Assembly: GCF_963457605.1 (NCBI RefSeq)
Contig: NZ_OY735139.1
Span: 1,764,501-1,828,500 of the forward strand
Direction: 5' to 3'
Length of the DNA stretch: 64,000 nt
From: an uncultured Gellertiella sp.
GTDB lineage: Bacteria; Pseudomonadota; Alphaproteobacteria; Rhizobiales; Rhizobiaceae
In this document: one piece after another, positions 6,637 through 14,518 of the stretch
Numbering within the stretch: the first letter of the stretch is position 1
How the letters are laid out: each line of letters opens with the position of its first letter
Notes under the pieces: generated by a model
Told to the model about the DNA's origin: nothing
Seen by the model: only the letters and a program-made list of their open reading frames with translations
Database searches by the model: none
Program-made: the position numbers and the translations under genes

Positions 6637-7872
6637 ATGTCAGTCCGCAAGCGCGAATGGACCGCCCCCAACGGTCAACAAAAGTCGGCATGGATCGTTG
6701 ATTATTTCGACGGTTCTGGAAAGCGTCGGCTGAAAACCTTCCGCCTGAAAAAGGACGTGGACGCCTTTGCGGCTGGTGCCAAGGTGGAAATCCGGGCTGG
6801 CGTGCATTTTGCCGACAGCGCGAGCGTGACGGTTGCCGACGCTGGAGCCATGTGGCTCGCCAGCTCCCGTGCTGCGGGCCTCGAGCGGGCGACTCTTGAG
6901 GATTACGACCGGCATTTGCGCCTGCACATTCTCCCGCACCTGGCCACGGCCAAGCTTCCCGGTCTGACGATTGCAAAGGTCCGGGCTTTTGAGGACTCCC
7001 TTCGCGCCAACGGGCGCAGCGCCGATATGGTCAAGCGCGTGCTGGTGAGCCTTACAGGTCTCCTGTCGGACGCTCAAGAGCGAGGGCTGGTTGCCCGCAA
7101 CGTCATCCGCGACATGAAGGCCCGGCGCGGATCAAGCGACAGGCAAGCAGAGAAACGCGCCAAGGGGCGCTTGAAGGTCGGGGTAGACCTACCCACCAGA
7201 GAAGAGGTGAAGGCTCTCCTTGGTCATTTATCGGGGATTTGGAGGCCATTGGTTCTTGTGGCGACTTTCTGCGGGCTCCGGGCGTCCGAACTGCGGGGCT
7301 TGCGCTGGCAGGATATCGACCTTGAGCGCCGGACGATCCGTGTCCACCAGCGGGCGGACAAATTCAACGATCTCGGCAAGCCGAAATCCGCCTCGAGTGA
7401 GCGCACCATTCCGGCCCCGCCCATGGTGATCAACGCGCTGCGGGAATGGCGGCTGGCGTGTCCGAAGCGAGACACCGGCAAGCTGGACGCTAACGGCAAT
7501 CCGGTCATGGCGCTGGATCTGGTCTTTCCGAACGGCAAGGGCAAAGTCGAGCAACTGAACAACATCTTGCGCCGTGGCCTGCATCCGGCATGGATAGCCG
7601 CAGGTGTGACCATCGACACAGGCGAAGCCGATCAGGAAGGCAATCCCGTGCTTGCCCCGCGCTACACCGGCCTTCACGCGCTGCGGCATTTCTTTGCCTC
7701 GTGGTGCGTAAACCGGAAGGAAGACGGCGGCCTGGGACTGACACCAAAGCTGGTCCAGGAGCGCATGGGCCATTCCACCATTGCCTTGACGATGGACCGC
7801 TACAGCCACCTGTTCCCAAAGGACGACGATGGCGACGAGTTGGCGGCTGCGGAGCGTGCATTCCTCAGTTGA
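6637..7872 (+). CDS. int: tyrosine-type site-specific integrase
   Basis: The 411-residue integrase catalyses integration and excision of the element. It has an N-terminal arm-binding region (SVRKREWTAPNGQQKSAWIV and KTFRLKKDVDAFA), a SAM-like core-binding domain (about 65-160), and a C-terminal catalytic domain. Active-site elements are visible: Arg in TFCGLRASELRGLRW, the His-x-x-Arg in GLHALRHFF, and the nucleophile Tyr in LTMDRYSHLF after GHST. GAGG lies 6 bases before the ATG. The gene is 8 bases after the regulator and its 3' end is about 70 bases from a tRNA 3' half, the usual position for an integrase beside its attachment site. Confidence 0.93.
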   Translation: MSVRKREWTAPNGQQKSAWIVDYFDGSGKRRLKTFRLKKDVDAFAAGAKVEIRAGVHFADSASVTVADAGAMWLASSRAAGLERATLEDYDRHLRLHILPHLATAKLPGLTIAKVRAFEDSLRANGRSADMVKRVLVSLTGLLSDAQERGLVARNVIRDMKARRGSSDRQAEKRAKGRLKVGVDLPTREEVKALLGHLSGIWRPLVLVATFCGLRASELRGLRWQDIDLERRTIRVHQRADKFNDLGKPKSASSERTIPAPPMVINALREWRLACPKRDTGKLDANGNPVMALDLVFPNGKGKVEQLNNILRRGLHPAWIAAGVTIDTGEADQEGNPVLAPRYTGLHALRHFFASWCVNRKEDGGLGLTPKLVQERMGHSTIALTMDRYSHLFPKDDDGDELAAAERAFLS

Positions 7873-7884
7873 AGGCAAAAACAG

Positions 7885-7905
7885 TGCAACATGACTGCGA
7901 CATGA
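7885..7905. repeat. paired 10-bp direct repeat near the attachment site
   Basis: TGCAACATGA (7885-7894) and TGCGACATGA (7896-7905) are direct repeats with an 11-bp period, between the integrase stop and the tRNA-derived core. Their placement fits integrase arm-type binding sites, but this is inference. Confidence 0.4.
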
Positions 7906-7939
7906 AGTGCTGAAATCCCTGCAAATCAAGGATTTTTAT

Positions 7940-7988
7940 CAGCTTCCTAATCTGGGGGTCACGCGTTCGAATCGCGTCGGAATCACCA
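7940..7988 (+). other. attachment junction: 3' half of a tRNA gene, probably tRNA-Arg(CCT)
   Basis: The sequence folds as the 3' half of a tRNA: anticodon loop TTCCTAA, a short variable loop, T stem ACGCG / CGCGT around TTCGAAT, acceptor strand CGGAATC, then A and CCA ending at 7988. No matching 5' acceptor strand (GATTCCG) occurs upstream, so this is not a complete gene. A tRNA 3' half beside an integrase is the hallmark of a prophage or integrative element attachment site. The intact tRNA gene would lie at the other end, left of the window. The anticodon assignment rests on the loop alone. Confidence 0.8.
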
Positions 7989-7990
7989 CT

Positions 7991-8024
7991 GTTTCCGCAA
8001 TTGGAAACGGGCACCGAAGTGCCC
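7991..8024 (+). terminator. two tandem hairpins after the tRNA 3' end
   Basis: GTTTCC-GCAATT-GGAAAC (7991-8008) and GGGCAC-CGAA-GTGCCC (8009-8024) are consecutive perfect hairpins directly 3' of the tRNA half. They probably served the original tRNA transcript. No T-run follows, so the termination role is uncertain. Confidence 0.5.
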
Positions 8025-8049
8025 GCTCAAGATTGGATCAGAAACGCGA

Positions 8050-8337
8050 TTACATCGCGTCGATCCATTTGCAGGCATCGGCCATGCCGCCCATCGAATC
8101 GGATTTCATGTCCTTGCAGTCAGCCTTGACCTTTTCCTGGTCGTCCTTGTCCAGTTTCGACCAACGCATGCTGACCTCGTCGCTTTCGCGCATGGTGGTG
8201 CCGGTGGAATCGGTGAAGAATGTATCATTGACCTTCGGCGCCCAGGTCTTGGCATGATCATCGCCAACGGACGAAGCCGAACCGCCCTTGGTGGTGGTAT
8301 CCGCGGCAAATGAAGTGGTCGCCGCGCCAAGCAGCAC
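8050..8337 (-). CDS. small secreted protein of unknown function
   Basis: This is a 95-residue protein if the in-frame GTG at 8337 is used. The mature part (AADTTTKGGSASSVGDDHAK, then TFFTDSTGTTMRESDE) is hydrophilic, ends in a Cys-containing helix, and resembles small periplasmic proteins that I associate with rhizobia. With the GTG start the signal peptide is very short. The same frame continues upstream as ILKTFAILSVLLGAATTSFA, which would make a normal signal peptide. It begins with ATT at 8364, 6 bases after GGAG, and no ATG exists in that stretch. The start is therefore either an unusual ATT or the GTG. It is the first chromosomal gene beyond the attachment site. Confidence 0.7.
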   Translation of the reverse strand: MLLGAATTSFAADTTTKGGSASSVGDDHAKTWAPKVNDTFFTDSTGTTMRESDEVSMRWSKLDKDDQEKVKADCKDMKSDSMGGMADACKWIDAM

Positions 8338-8364
8338 GGACAGAATTGCAAATGTCTTCAGAAT

Positions 8365-8745
8365 GGAAATCTCCAGTTTTCTTGATGAACGCTTGTTACG
8401 TCATTACAAAAATCCCCTGCCAATCCCCTTTGTTCAAGAAAAAGACGGATTTTTCGGAAAAATAGCCAATATATATTTCATGAAGCATCAGTGAAATTGT
8501 GCATTGCCCTGAATGTTCACTGGGCGATGCCCGTCGCGCTTGGCATGCTTGACCCTGTATCTGATATGACAAAAAAAGGCGGTCCTTGCACCGCCGGGGA
8601 ACAAGGCGCTGTTCGCACCCGTCTTTTCAGATCAGGCCTCTCCGGAGATAGCTTGAACCGTGGTACGGTACGGGACAGGACAAATACAGCCAGAAACCAG
8701 ACCCGCGCTGTAAAACGCAGATCCGGACAGCGGAGAGCGCAGCAG
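8365..8745. other. gene-free stretch with one orphan minus-strand terminator
   Basis: No convincing protein gene was found in these roughly 380 bases. The left part is AT-rich and presumably holds the promoter of the secreted-protein gene. The only structured element is a minus-strand terminator at 8571-8595. Confidence 0.5.
8571..8595 (-). terminator. Rho-independent terminator without an annotated gene
   Basis: GGCGGT (8578-8583) pairs with ACCGCC (8590-8595) around a 6-nt loop. On the minus strand the hairpin is followed directly by seven T. No minus-strand protein gene precedes it, so it may end a small RNA transcribed from about 8600-8740. Confidence 0.65.
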
Positions 8746-8853
8746 ATGAATTACGATTGGGACGGCAAGGCCGCGACGAAATCGCGGTTCTACGGGATCG
8801 CAGGCACCGTGTTGCTCCTGTTGCTTCTCGGCTTATTTGTCTGGAGCCGTTAA
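8746..8853 (+). CDS. small single-pass membrane protein, 35 aa
   Basis: This short frame begins MNYDWDGKAATKSRFYG. It continues with one transmembrane helix (IAGTVLLLLLLGLFVW) and ends SR. A GGAG sits about 10 bases ahead of the ATG. Its composition is that of a small membrane protein. No family is recognised and expression is unproven. Confidence 0.45.
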   Translation: MNYDWDGKAATKSRFYGIAGTVLLLLLLGLFVWSR

Positions 8854-9076
8854 TACGGGTCGCAATCTTTCAGATTCGCGTGGGGCGCTTTAAGCCATAG
8901 TCCTTATGACATGTCGATTTCGCAAAACCGCAGCACAGGTTTGCGCGACATGGCCGGGGACCAGGTCAGCCGGTTCCCGGGTGAATTGGACCATATCCCC
9001 AGTCTGCCACATTGTATCCGTCTTTGCGCTGCATTGCGCTGTCACGGGACGGCACGACACGTATGGAGGCATTGTC

Positions 9077-9229
9077 ATGAGAGTCCAATTTCTGCTGATC
9101 GCCATGCTGACGAGCTGTCTTGTCTGGGTGGTGGCCATCCGGTCTGCGGTCGGGCTTGTGGACCACTACAGGCTCGGTACGGTCCGTTATGAACATGTCG
9201 GCATACCGGTCTTGCGCCGGATATTGTAG
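9077..9229 (+). CDS. small membrane or exported protein, 50 aa
   Basis: This 50-residue frame begins MRVQFLLIAMLTSCLVWVVA, a hydrophobic helix or signal anchor, followed by a short basic tail ending VLRRIL. GGAGG lies 7 bases before the ATG, a strong ribosome-binding site that supports translation. The Cys at residue 14 does not sit in a good lipobox. No function is recognised. Confidence 0.5.
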   Translation: MRVQFLLIAMLTSCLVWVVAIRSAVGLVDHYRLGTVRYEHVGIPVLRRIL

Positions 9230-9437
9230 GCACTGCCTATAGCCGCTGACACCCCGGTTTCACGCGCCTGGAGCCGATTTTGTCGCCCTGCTGCTCAGCA
9301 CCGCCGCGAAGACCGGTCGACAGGCCCGGTTTCGCACAGGTTTGAGCCACCTTGAAGGCGCTGTTCCCTTGGTTTTGCGCCCGAAAGGGGCTAGAGCAGG
9401 AGGGAATATTGACATTTCCTTTTGCCCCTGGACGCTG

Positions 9438-10205
9438 ATGCTGGATGCTTTCGATATTGCTGGCCGGACTGCGGTGATTACCGGCGCGGCGCGGGGGATT
9501 GGCCGGGCGATTGCCTGTGCCTTTGCCAGGGCCGGAGCGACGGTGATCATTCTCGACCGGGACCGGATGGAGGGGGAGGCAACGCTTGCCGATCTCGATC
9601 AGCATTATCCCGGAAAATGTCGGCTGGTGGTTCTCGATGTCACCGATGAGGTGGCCGTGCAGGCCGCCGCCGCCGAGATTTGTGCGACCCATGTGCCCGA
9701 AATCCTGATCAACAATGCCGGGATCGTCAGCAACACCCCCTTTGCCGATCTCACCCACAAGCACTGGCGCGATGTGGTGAATGTCAACCTTGATGGCACC
9801 TTCCTCTGCATGCAGGCCTTTGGCATCCGGATGGTGCAGGCCAGGCGCGGCTCGATCATCAATATCTCGTCGATATGCGGCGATGTCGCCGCCGTGCCGC
9901 AATCCCAGACGGCCTATGATGCCAGCAAGGCGGGAGTGAACCAGCTGACGCGGTCACTGGCGGCCGAATGGGCACGCCATGGTGTCCGGGTCAACGCCGT
10001 CGCGCCCGGTTATGTCGCCACCGACATGACGCTTGCCGGACGGCAGAACCAGATGTGCTACAAGACCTGGATCCGCATGACCCCCATGGCGCGGCTGGCC
10101 GAGCCGGAAGAAATCGCCCATGCGGTGGTGTTTCTCGCCTCCGATGCGGCAAGCTTCATCACCGGGACGGTGCTGATGGCCGATGGCGGCTATACCGCGA
10201 TCTGA
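9438..10205 (+). CDS. short-chain dehydrogenase/reductase (SDR)
   Basis: The 255-residue product is a classical SDR with an NAD(P)-binding Rossmann fold. The cofactor motif is TGAARGIG, the structural motif is NNAG, and the catalytic Ser and Tyr-x-x-x-Lys are in NISSICG and TAYDASK. The C-terminal MADGGYTAI is typical of the polyol/sugar dehydrogenase branch. The Asp after the second strand (IILDRD) suggests a preference for NAD over NADP. The substrate cannot be named; sugar alcohol or galactitol-type dehydrogenases are the nearest group by feel. The start at 9438 places the Rossmann fold about ten residues in, while upstream in-frame codons lack family character. Confidence 0.85.
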   Translation: MLDAFDIAGRTAVITGAARGIGRAIACAFARAGATVIILDRDRMEGEATLADLDQHYPGKCRLVVLDVTDEVAVQAAAAEICATHVPEILINNAGIVSNTPFADLTHKHWRDVVNVNLDGTFLCMQAFGIRMVQARRGSIINISSICGDVAAVPQSQTAYDASKAGVNQLTRSLAAEWARHGVRVNAVAPGYVATDMTLAGRQNQMCYKTWIRMTPMARLAEPEEIAHAVVFLASDAASFITGTVLMADGGYTAI

Positions 10206-10296
10206 AACCCAACCATCGCAGGAGCGGCTGCGCCTTGCTGGCCCTTCGAAAAACCGGTAGAGCCGCTTGCGCCCACGACGACAGCAGGAATTGCGC

Positions 10297-11481
10297 ATGA
10301 CCCAGAACGGCCCCACACGCCGCATCAGCATCCTTGGCTCGACCGGCTCCATCGGCCAGAATACGCTTGATGTGGTGGCGCAGATGGGCGGCCGCGCGCG
10401 CTTCGAGATTGCGGCACTCACCGGCAATGGCAATGTCGCCCTTCTCGCCGAACAGGCCCGGGCGACGGGCGCGAAAATGGCGGTGACCGCCAGCGACACC
10501 CATTACCCTGCACTGAAATCCGCGCTGTCGGGCACCGGTATTGCGGTTGCCGCCGGGCCATCCGGCCTCCTGGAGGCCGCCGCCCTCGACAGCGATCTCG
10601 TCATGGCCGCCATCGTCGGTACAGCCGGTCTTGCCCCAACGCTTGAAGCCGCCCGACGGGGCGCCGATATCGCGCTTGCCAACAAGGAATGCCTGGTGAC
10701 CGCCGGCGCCCTGTTCGTCGAGGCGGTCCGGGCGGGTGGTGGCCGGCTGCTTCCGGTCGACAGCGAGCATAATGCGATTTTCCAGGTGCTGGAGGAGCAT
10801 CACCGCGCCAGCCTGGAACGGATCATCCTCACCGCCTCCGGTGGCCCGTTCCGCACCTTTAGTCGTGAGCAGATGGCTGGAGTCACCGCCGAAACGGCAG
10901 CCCGGCACCCGAACTGGTCGATGGGACTGAAGATTTCCGTCGGCAGTGCCTCCATGTTCAACAAGGCGCTGGAAATGATCGAGGCCAAGCACCTTTTCAA
11001 CGTGGAGGCGGACCGGATCGAGGTGGTGGTGCATCCGCAATCCATCGTCCATTCCATGGTCGGCTATTGCGACGGCTCGGTGCTGGCCCAGCTTGGCGCA
11101 CCCGACATGCGCACCGCCATCGGCTATGCGCTCGGCTATCCCGACCGCCCCCGCCTGAATGTCGAACGGCTCGACTTCACCCGCCTGTCGCGGCTGGATT
11201 TCGAGGCTCCCGATGAGGTCCGCTTTCCGGCCCTGCGCCTTGCCCGGCTGGCGCTTGCGCGCGGCGGCCTGCAGAGCGCGGTGATGAATGCCGCCGAGGA
11301 AACCGCCTTTGAAGCCTTCTGCCGGTCACGCATTGGCTTCCTCGACATGGCTGAGGTGGCGGAGGCGATCATGGACCAGATGCTGGACGCAGGCGAAGCC
11401 CGCGACATCGACCAGGTTTTCGCTGTCGACACGGAGGCCCGCAGGCGGGCTGCCGAATGGATCGGCCGAATCGCCGCCTGA
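10297..11481 (+). CDS. dxr: 1-deoxy-D-xylulose 5-phosphate reductoisomerase
   Basis: This enzyme makes 2-C-methyl-D-erythritol 4-phosphate from 1-deoxy-D-xylulose 5-phosphate with NADPH, the committed step of the non-mevalonate isoprenoid pathway. The 394-residue length is normal. The NADPH-binding motif is GSTGSIGQNTL, the metal-binding acidic residues are in PVDSEHNAIFQ, and the substrate loop includes TASGGPFR, HPNWSMG and MFNKALE. AGGA lies 7 bases before the ATG. The gene stands about 90 bases after the SDR gene on the same strand, without an obvious pathway partner nearby. Confidence 0.96.
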   Translation: MTQNGPTRRISILGSTGSIGQNTLDVVAQMGGRARFEIAALTGNGNVALLAEQARATGAKMAVTASDTHYPALKSALSGTGIAVAAGPSGLLEAAALDSDLVMAAIVGTAGLAPTLEAARRGADIALANKECLVTAGALFVEAVRAGGGRLLPVDSEHNAIFQVLEEHHRASLERIILTASGGPFRTFSREQMAGVTAETAARHPNWSMGLKISVGSASMFNKALEMIEAKHLFNVEADRIEVVVHPQSIVHSMVGYCDGSVLAQLGAPDMRTAIGYALGYPDRPRLNVERLDFTRLSRLDFEAPDEVRFPALRLARLALARGGLQSAVMNAAEETAFEAFCRSRIGFLDMAEVAEAIMDQMLDAGEARDIDQVFAVDTEARRRAAEWIGRIAA

Positions 11482-11624
11482 CGCCGTCACAATCTCGGGG
11501 CGCCAGACACTTCACGGGTTGCGAGCAGTAGTTTCGCCGTGCCCTTCTTTTCCCTTTTCTACCCGATCCACAGATTTCCGCCGGGACGGCAGCGCTTTGC
11601 CGTTCCAAAATATTCAACTGTATG

Positions 11625-11656
11625 GCTGACTATAACCGGCATCGGGTATAGTCAAC
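11625..11656. promoter_or_regulatory. inverted repeat upstream of the ArsR-type gene
   Basis: The arms GGCTGACTATA and TATAGTCAACC are inverted repeats with one mismatch, separated by about 12 bases, and lie 16 bases before the ArsR start. An AT-rich palindrome there suits autoregulation by the encoded repressor. Confidence 0.65.
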
Positions 11657-11671
11657 CACATGGGTGAATAA

Positions 11672-11995
11672 ATGGACGACGATCATCTGTCACGCATTCT
11701 GAAAGCTGCCGGGGACACCACCCGGCGACATATCCTGACTGTGCTTGTGCAGGAGGGACCTCTCAGGGTGACGGCGCTCGCCGCCCATTTCGACATGTCG
11801 CTCAATGCCGTCTCCAAGCACATCAAGGTGCTGGAGGAGGCAGGCCTCGTCACCCGCAAGACTTTGGGCCGCGAGCATTTCATCGCGGCGGAACTCGAAC
11901 CGCTGAAGCTCACCGAGAGCTGGTTCGCGCAACTGAAGTCAATATGGGAACTGCGCCTTGAGGCGTTCGAAACACTGCTTGTTACGGAGGATTGA
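11672..11995 (+). CDS. ArsR-family winged-helix regulator
   Basis: The 107-residue protein has the ArsR fold: ILKAAGDTTRRHILTVL, then VTALAAHFDMSLNAVSKHIK as the recognition helix-turn-helix, and LVTRKTLGREHFI as the wing. No metal-binding Cys pair is present, and it belongs to the branch that pairs with an SRPBCC/AHSA1 protein rather than to metal sensors. The next gene, 4 bases downstream, is exactly such a protein. A palindrome lies just upstream. The signal sensed is unknown. Confidence 0.88.
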   Translation: MDDDHLSRILKAAGDTTRRHILTVLVQEGPLRVTALAAHFDMSLNAVSKHIKVLEEAGLVTRKTLGREHFIAAELEPLKLTESWFAQLKSIWELRLEAFETLLVTED

Positions 11996-11998
11996 GAG

Positions 11999-12445
11999 AT
12001 GAATGAACTGGAACTGACGGTCAGCAAAACCATTGCAGCGTCCCGTGAAAAGGTGTTCGCTGCCTGGCTTTCCCCCGCCATGCTGTCGAAAATCATGCGC
12101 CCGACGCTGGGGGTAACCGATCTCGCCGAGGTCACCAACGATCCCGTCGAAGGCGGACAGTTTTTCATCATCATGAAGACCGCAGAGCGGGACATCCCCC
12201 ACGAAGGCACCTATCTGGAAATCAGGCCGCACAGCCGCCTGTCCTTTACCTGGGCATCCGCCCATTCGCTTGATGACAGTGTCGTCACCATCGATTTCGC
12301 CGAACCAAAGCCCGGCGCGACGGACATCACGCTGCACCAGGTCAAGTTCCGCAGCCCCGACGCGCGCGACGGCCACGTCAAGGGCTGGACGGCGATCCTC
12401 GGCAATCTCGGGGATGCACTGGCATTGCAGGCTACGACGGTTTAA
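11999..12445 (+). CDS. SRPBCC (AHSA1-like) domain protein
   Basis: The 148-residue product has the START-like helix-grip fold of the AHSA1 group: VSKTIAASREKVFAAWL at the N-terminus, GGQFFIIM and GTYLEIRPHSRLSFTW in the sheet, and GHVKGWTAILGNLGDAL as the long C-terminal helix. These proteins bind hydrophobic ligands in a deep pocket and are commonly encoded beside an ArsR regulator, as here. GGAGG precedes the start at 8 bases. No specific ligand is known from the sequence. Confidence 0.85.
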   Translation: MNELELTVSKTIAASREKVFAAWLSPAMLSKIMRPTLGVTDLAEVTNDPVEGGQFFIIMKTAERDIPHEGTYLEIRPHSRLSFTWASAHSLDDSVVTIDFAEPKPGATDITLHQVKFRSPDARDGHVKGWTAILGNLGDALALQATTV

Positions 12446-12610
12446 CCTTGGCAAGGACGATGGGCGGGCTCCCTGCGCGAGGAGACGCGGTTCCCGCCCC
12501 TCGATTCGCGGCGTACTGTCAGGCGGCGCTGCACTTTACATACATTTATTTCATCGATTGTTAGCGCGCCTATGCGACGACCTTTACTTTCCATAACGAA
12601 AGGACGTCCC

Positions 12611-13015
12611 ATGCGTGGTTTCCGGCTTGCCCTGCTCGCTGTTGCTCTCGGCAGCGTAACATCCCCGGCCTCGGCTGCCGGGTTCGAGAATGTGGTGATT
12701 GCTTCCAGTGAAGGGGCGGATGCCAGCGAAACCACCTTTGCGCCCACGGTGGAAAAGATTTATCTGTCCGCCGAAATCACCGGCGAGGTGAGCGGCGGAT
12801 CGAAGATTACCGTGGCATGGATAGCGCTCGATACCGGCGGTGCGGCGCCCGACAACTACAAGATCGACCAATCGCGCTTCGACGTCGGCAGTCTCGACAA
12901 TCACCTCGATGCGTCGCTGAGCAAGCCCAATGCCGGCTTCCCGGTCGGGCAATACGAGGCCGACATTGCGGTTGACGGAAAGGTCGAGGAAAAGGTCGCC
13001 TTCACGGTCAAATGA
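12611..13015 (+). CDS. secreted protein of unknown function, 134 aa
   Basis: The protein begins MRGFRLALLAVALGSVTSPA and has a clear signal peptide with an Ala-x-Ala type site near residue 22. The mature 110 residues are beta-rich (KIYLSAEITGEVSGGSKITV, then YEADIAVDGKVEEKVAFTVK), suggesting a small immunoglobulin-like or lipocalin-like fold in the periplasm. AAGGA precedes the ATG at 12611. The gene ends at a terminator shared with convergent hemA. No family with a known role is recognised. Confidence 0.7.
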   Translation: MRGFRLALLAVALGSVTSPASAAGFENVVIASSEGADASETTFAPTVEKIYLSAEITGEVSGGSKITVAWIALDTGGAAPDNYKIDQSRFDVGSLDNHLDASLSKPNAGFPVGQYEADIAVDGKVEEKVAFTVK

Positions 13016-13046
13016 GGTATCGGTTTGTACCGCCCAAACGCATGAA

Positions 13047-13078
13047 AGCCGCCCCAAGGGGCGGCTGGCTGCTCTTTT
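13047..13078 (+). terminator. terminator between the secreted-protein gene and hemA
   Basis: AGCCGCCCC (13047-13055) pairs perfectly with GGGGCGGCT (13058-13066). A pyrimidine-rich tail ending in TTTT follows on the plus strand. Confidence 0.7.
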
Positions 13079-13100
13079 AACGGTTGCGATTTTGAGACTG

Positions 13101-14315
13101 TCAGGCGACGGCGCGGGCGAGTGCGCAGCGCGACCAGAGCTGGTGGAGCGCCGAGACCAGCTGTTCCATGTCGCCATCGCTGTGCAGCGGCGTCGGGGTA
13201 AAGCGCAGGCGTTCGGTCTTGCGCGGAACCGTCGGGTAATTGATCGGCTGCACATAGACACCGTAGCTGTCGAGCAGGATGTCGGAAATCCACTTGCATT
13301 TGGCGGCATCGCCGACCATCACCGGCACGATATGGCTGGGATTGCTGGTATGCGGAATGCCGCGCGCATCGAGCAGTTGCCGAAAGCGGCGCACGCGCTC
13401 CTGATGCCGGGCACGCTCGAACTGCGAAACCTTGAGATGGCGGATCGAGGCGACGGCACCGGCGGCAAGGGCCGGCGGCAGGGCCGTGGTGAAGATGAAG
13501 CCGGAGGAGAAGGAGCGGATAAAGTCGCAGATGGCCGTCGAACCGGCGATATAGCCGCCCATCACGCCGAAAGCCTTGCCGAGCGTACCTTCGATGATGG
13601 TCAGCCGGTCCATCAGGCCTTCGCGCTCGGCAATGCCGCCGCCGCGCGGGCCATACATGCCGACGGCATGCACTTCGTCGAGATAGGTCATCGCGCCATA
13701 CTTGTCGGCGATGTCGCAGATTTCCTTGATCGGCGCGATGTCGCCATCCATCGAATAGACGGATTCAAACGCCACCAGCTTCGGTGCCTTCGGATCGGCA
13801 GCGGCAAGCTTGGCTTCTAGATCGGCGACATCATTGTGCCGCCAGATGACCCGCTCGCACTTGCCGTGCTTGATGCCTTCGATCATCGAGGCATGATTGA
13901 GCGCGTCGGAGAAAATGATCAGGCCGGGGATCTTCTGGCCAAGCGTGCCGAGGGTCGCCCAGTTGGAAACATAGCCGGAGGTGAAGATCAGCGCCGATTC
14001 CTTGCCATGCAGATCCGCAAGCTCGCGCTCCAGCAGGACATGGTGGTGATTGGTGCCGGAAATGTTGCGGGTGCCGCCGGCCCCTGCGCCGCAATCGTCG
14101 ATCGCCTGCTTCATCGCCTCGATGACAACAGGGTTCTGGCCCATGCCGAGATAGTCGTTGGAGCACCAGACGGTCACTTCCGCCGGGCCATTCACACCAT
14201 GACGGGTCGCCTTCGGGAAATTGCCCCGGTGGCGTTCCAGATCGGCAAAGACGCGGTAACGGCCTTCCTGATGCAGACCGTCCAGTTCGCCCTTGAAAAA
14301 TGCCTCGAAATCCAT
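13101..14315 (-). CDS. hemA: 5-aminolevulinate synthase
   Basis: This PLP enzyme condenses glycine and succinyl-CoA to 5-aminolevulinate, the first step of heme synthesis in alphaproteobacteria (C4 pathway). The 404-residue length is normal. Family motifs are [26 protein letters not shown], the PLP-phosphate loop, [15 protein letters not shown], and the PLP lysine in [18 protein letters not shown] lies 6 bases before the ATG at 14315, and an upstream in-frame start at 14360 adds residues without family character. The divergent chemoreceptor upstream carries a heme-binding globin domain. Confidence 0.97.
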   Translation of the reverse strand: MDFEAFFKGELDGLHQEGRYRVFADLERHRGNFPKATRHGVNGPAEVTVWCSNDYLGMGQNPVVIEAMKQAIDDCGAGAGGTRNISGTNHHHVLLERELADLHGKESALIFTSGYVSNWATLGTLGQKIPGLIIFSDALNHASMIEGIKHGKCERVIWRHNDVADLEAKLAAADPKAPKLVAFESVYSMDGDIAPIKEICDIADKYGAMTYLDEVHAVGMYGPRGGGIAEREGLMDRLTIIEGTLGKAFGVMGGYIAGSTAICDFIRSFSSGFIFTTALPPALAAGAVASIRHLKVSQFERARHQERVRRFRQLLDARGIPHTSNPSHIVPVMVGDAAKCKWISDILLDSYGVYVQPINYPTVPRKTERLRFTPTPLHSDGDMEQLVSALHQLWSRCALARAVA

Positions 14316-14518
14316 GAAGTGCTCCAGACCCCAGCCCCGGAAATGACCCCGGTATAACAAACCTTTTGATTTCTGCCGAAGTCCCAGTCAACCCCTCTCA
14401 CCGGGAATTGACCAGGGTGCGGCAAAAGAACCGGAATTTCCGGCTCTTCGGGAATGGATACTAGCGCACATGCTCCATGCCAAACTTGATTCAAGTCAAG
14501 CGAACCGCCCTGCCCCCG

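Noticed and set aside
7870-7990. Complete tRNA gene at the attachment site
   Set aside because: Only the 3' half folds; no D-arm or complementary 5' acceptor strand lies upstream.
8890-9138. Minus-strand frame opposite the 50-codon membrane protein
   Set aside because: It has no ribosome-binding site or recognisable features, while the plus-strand frame has GGAGG and a membrane helix.
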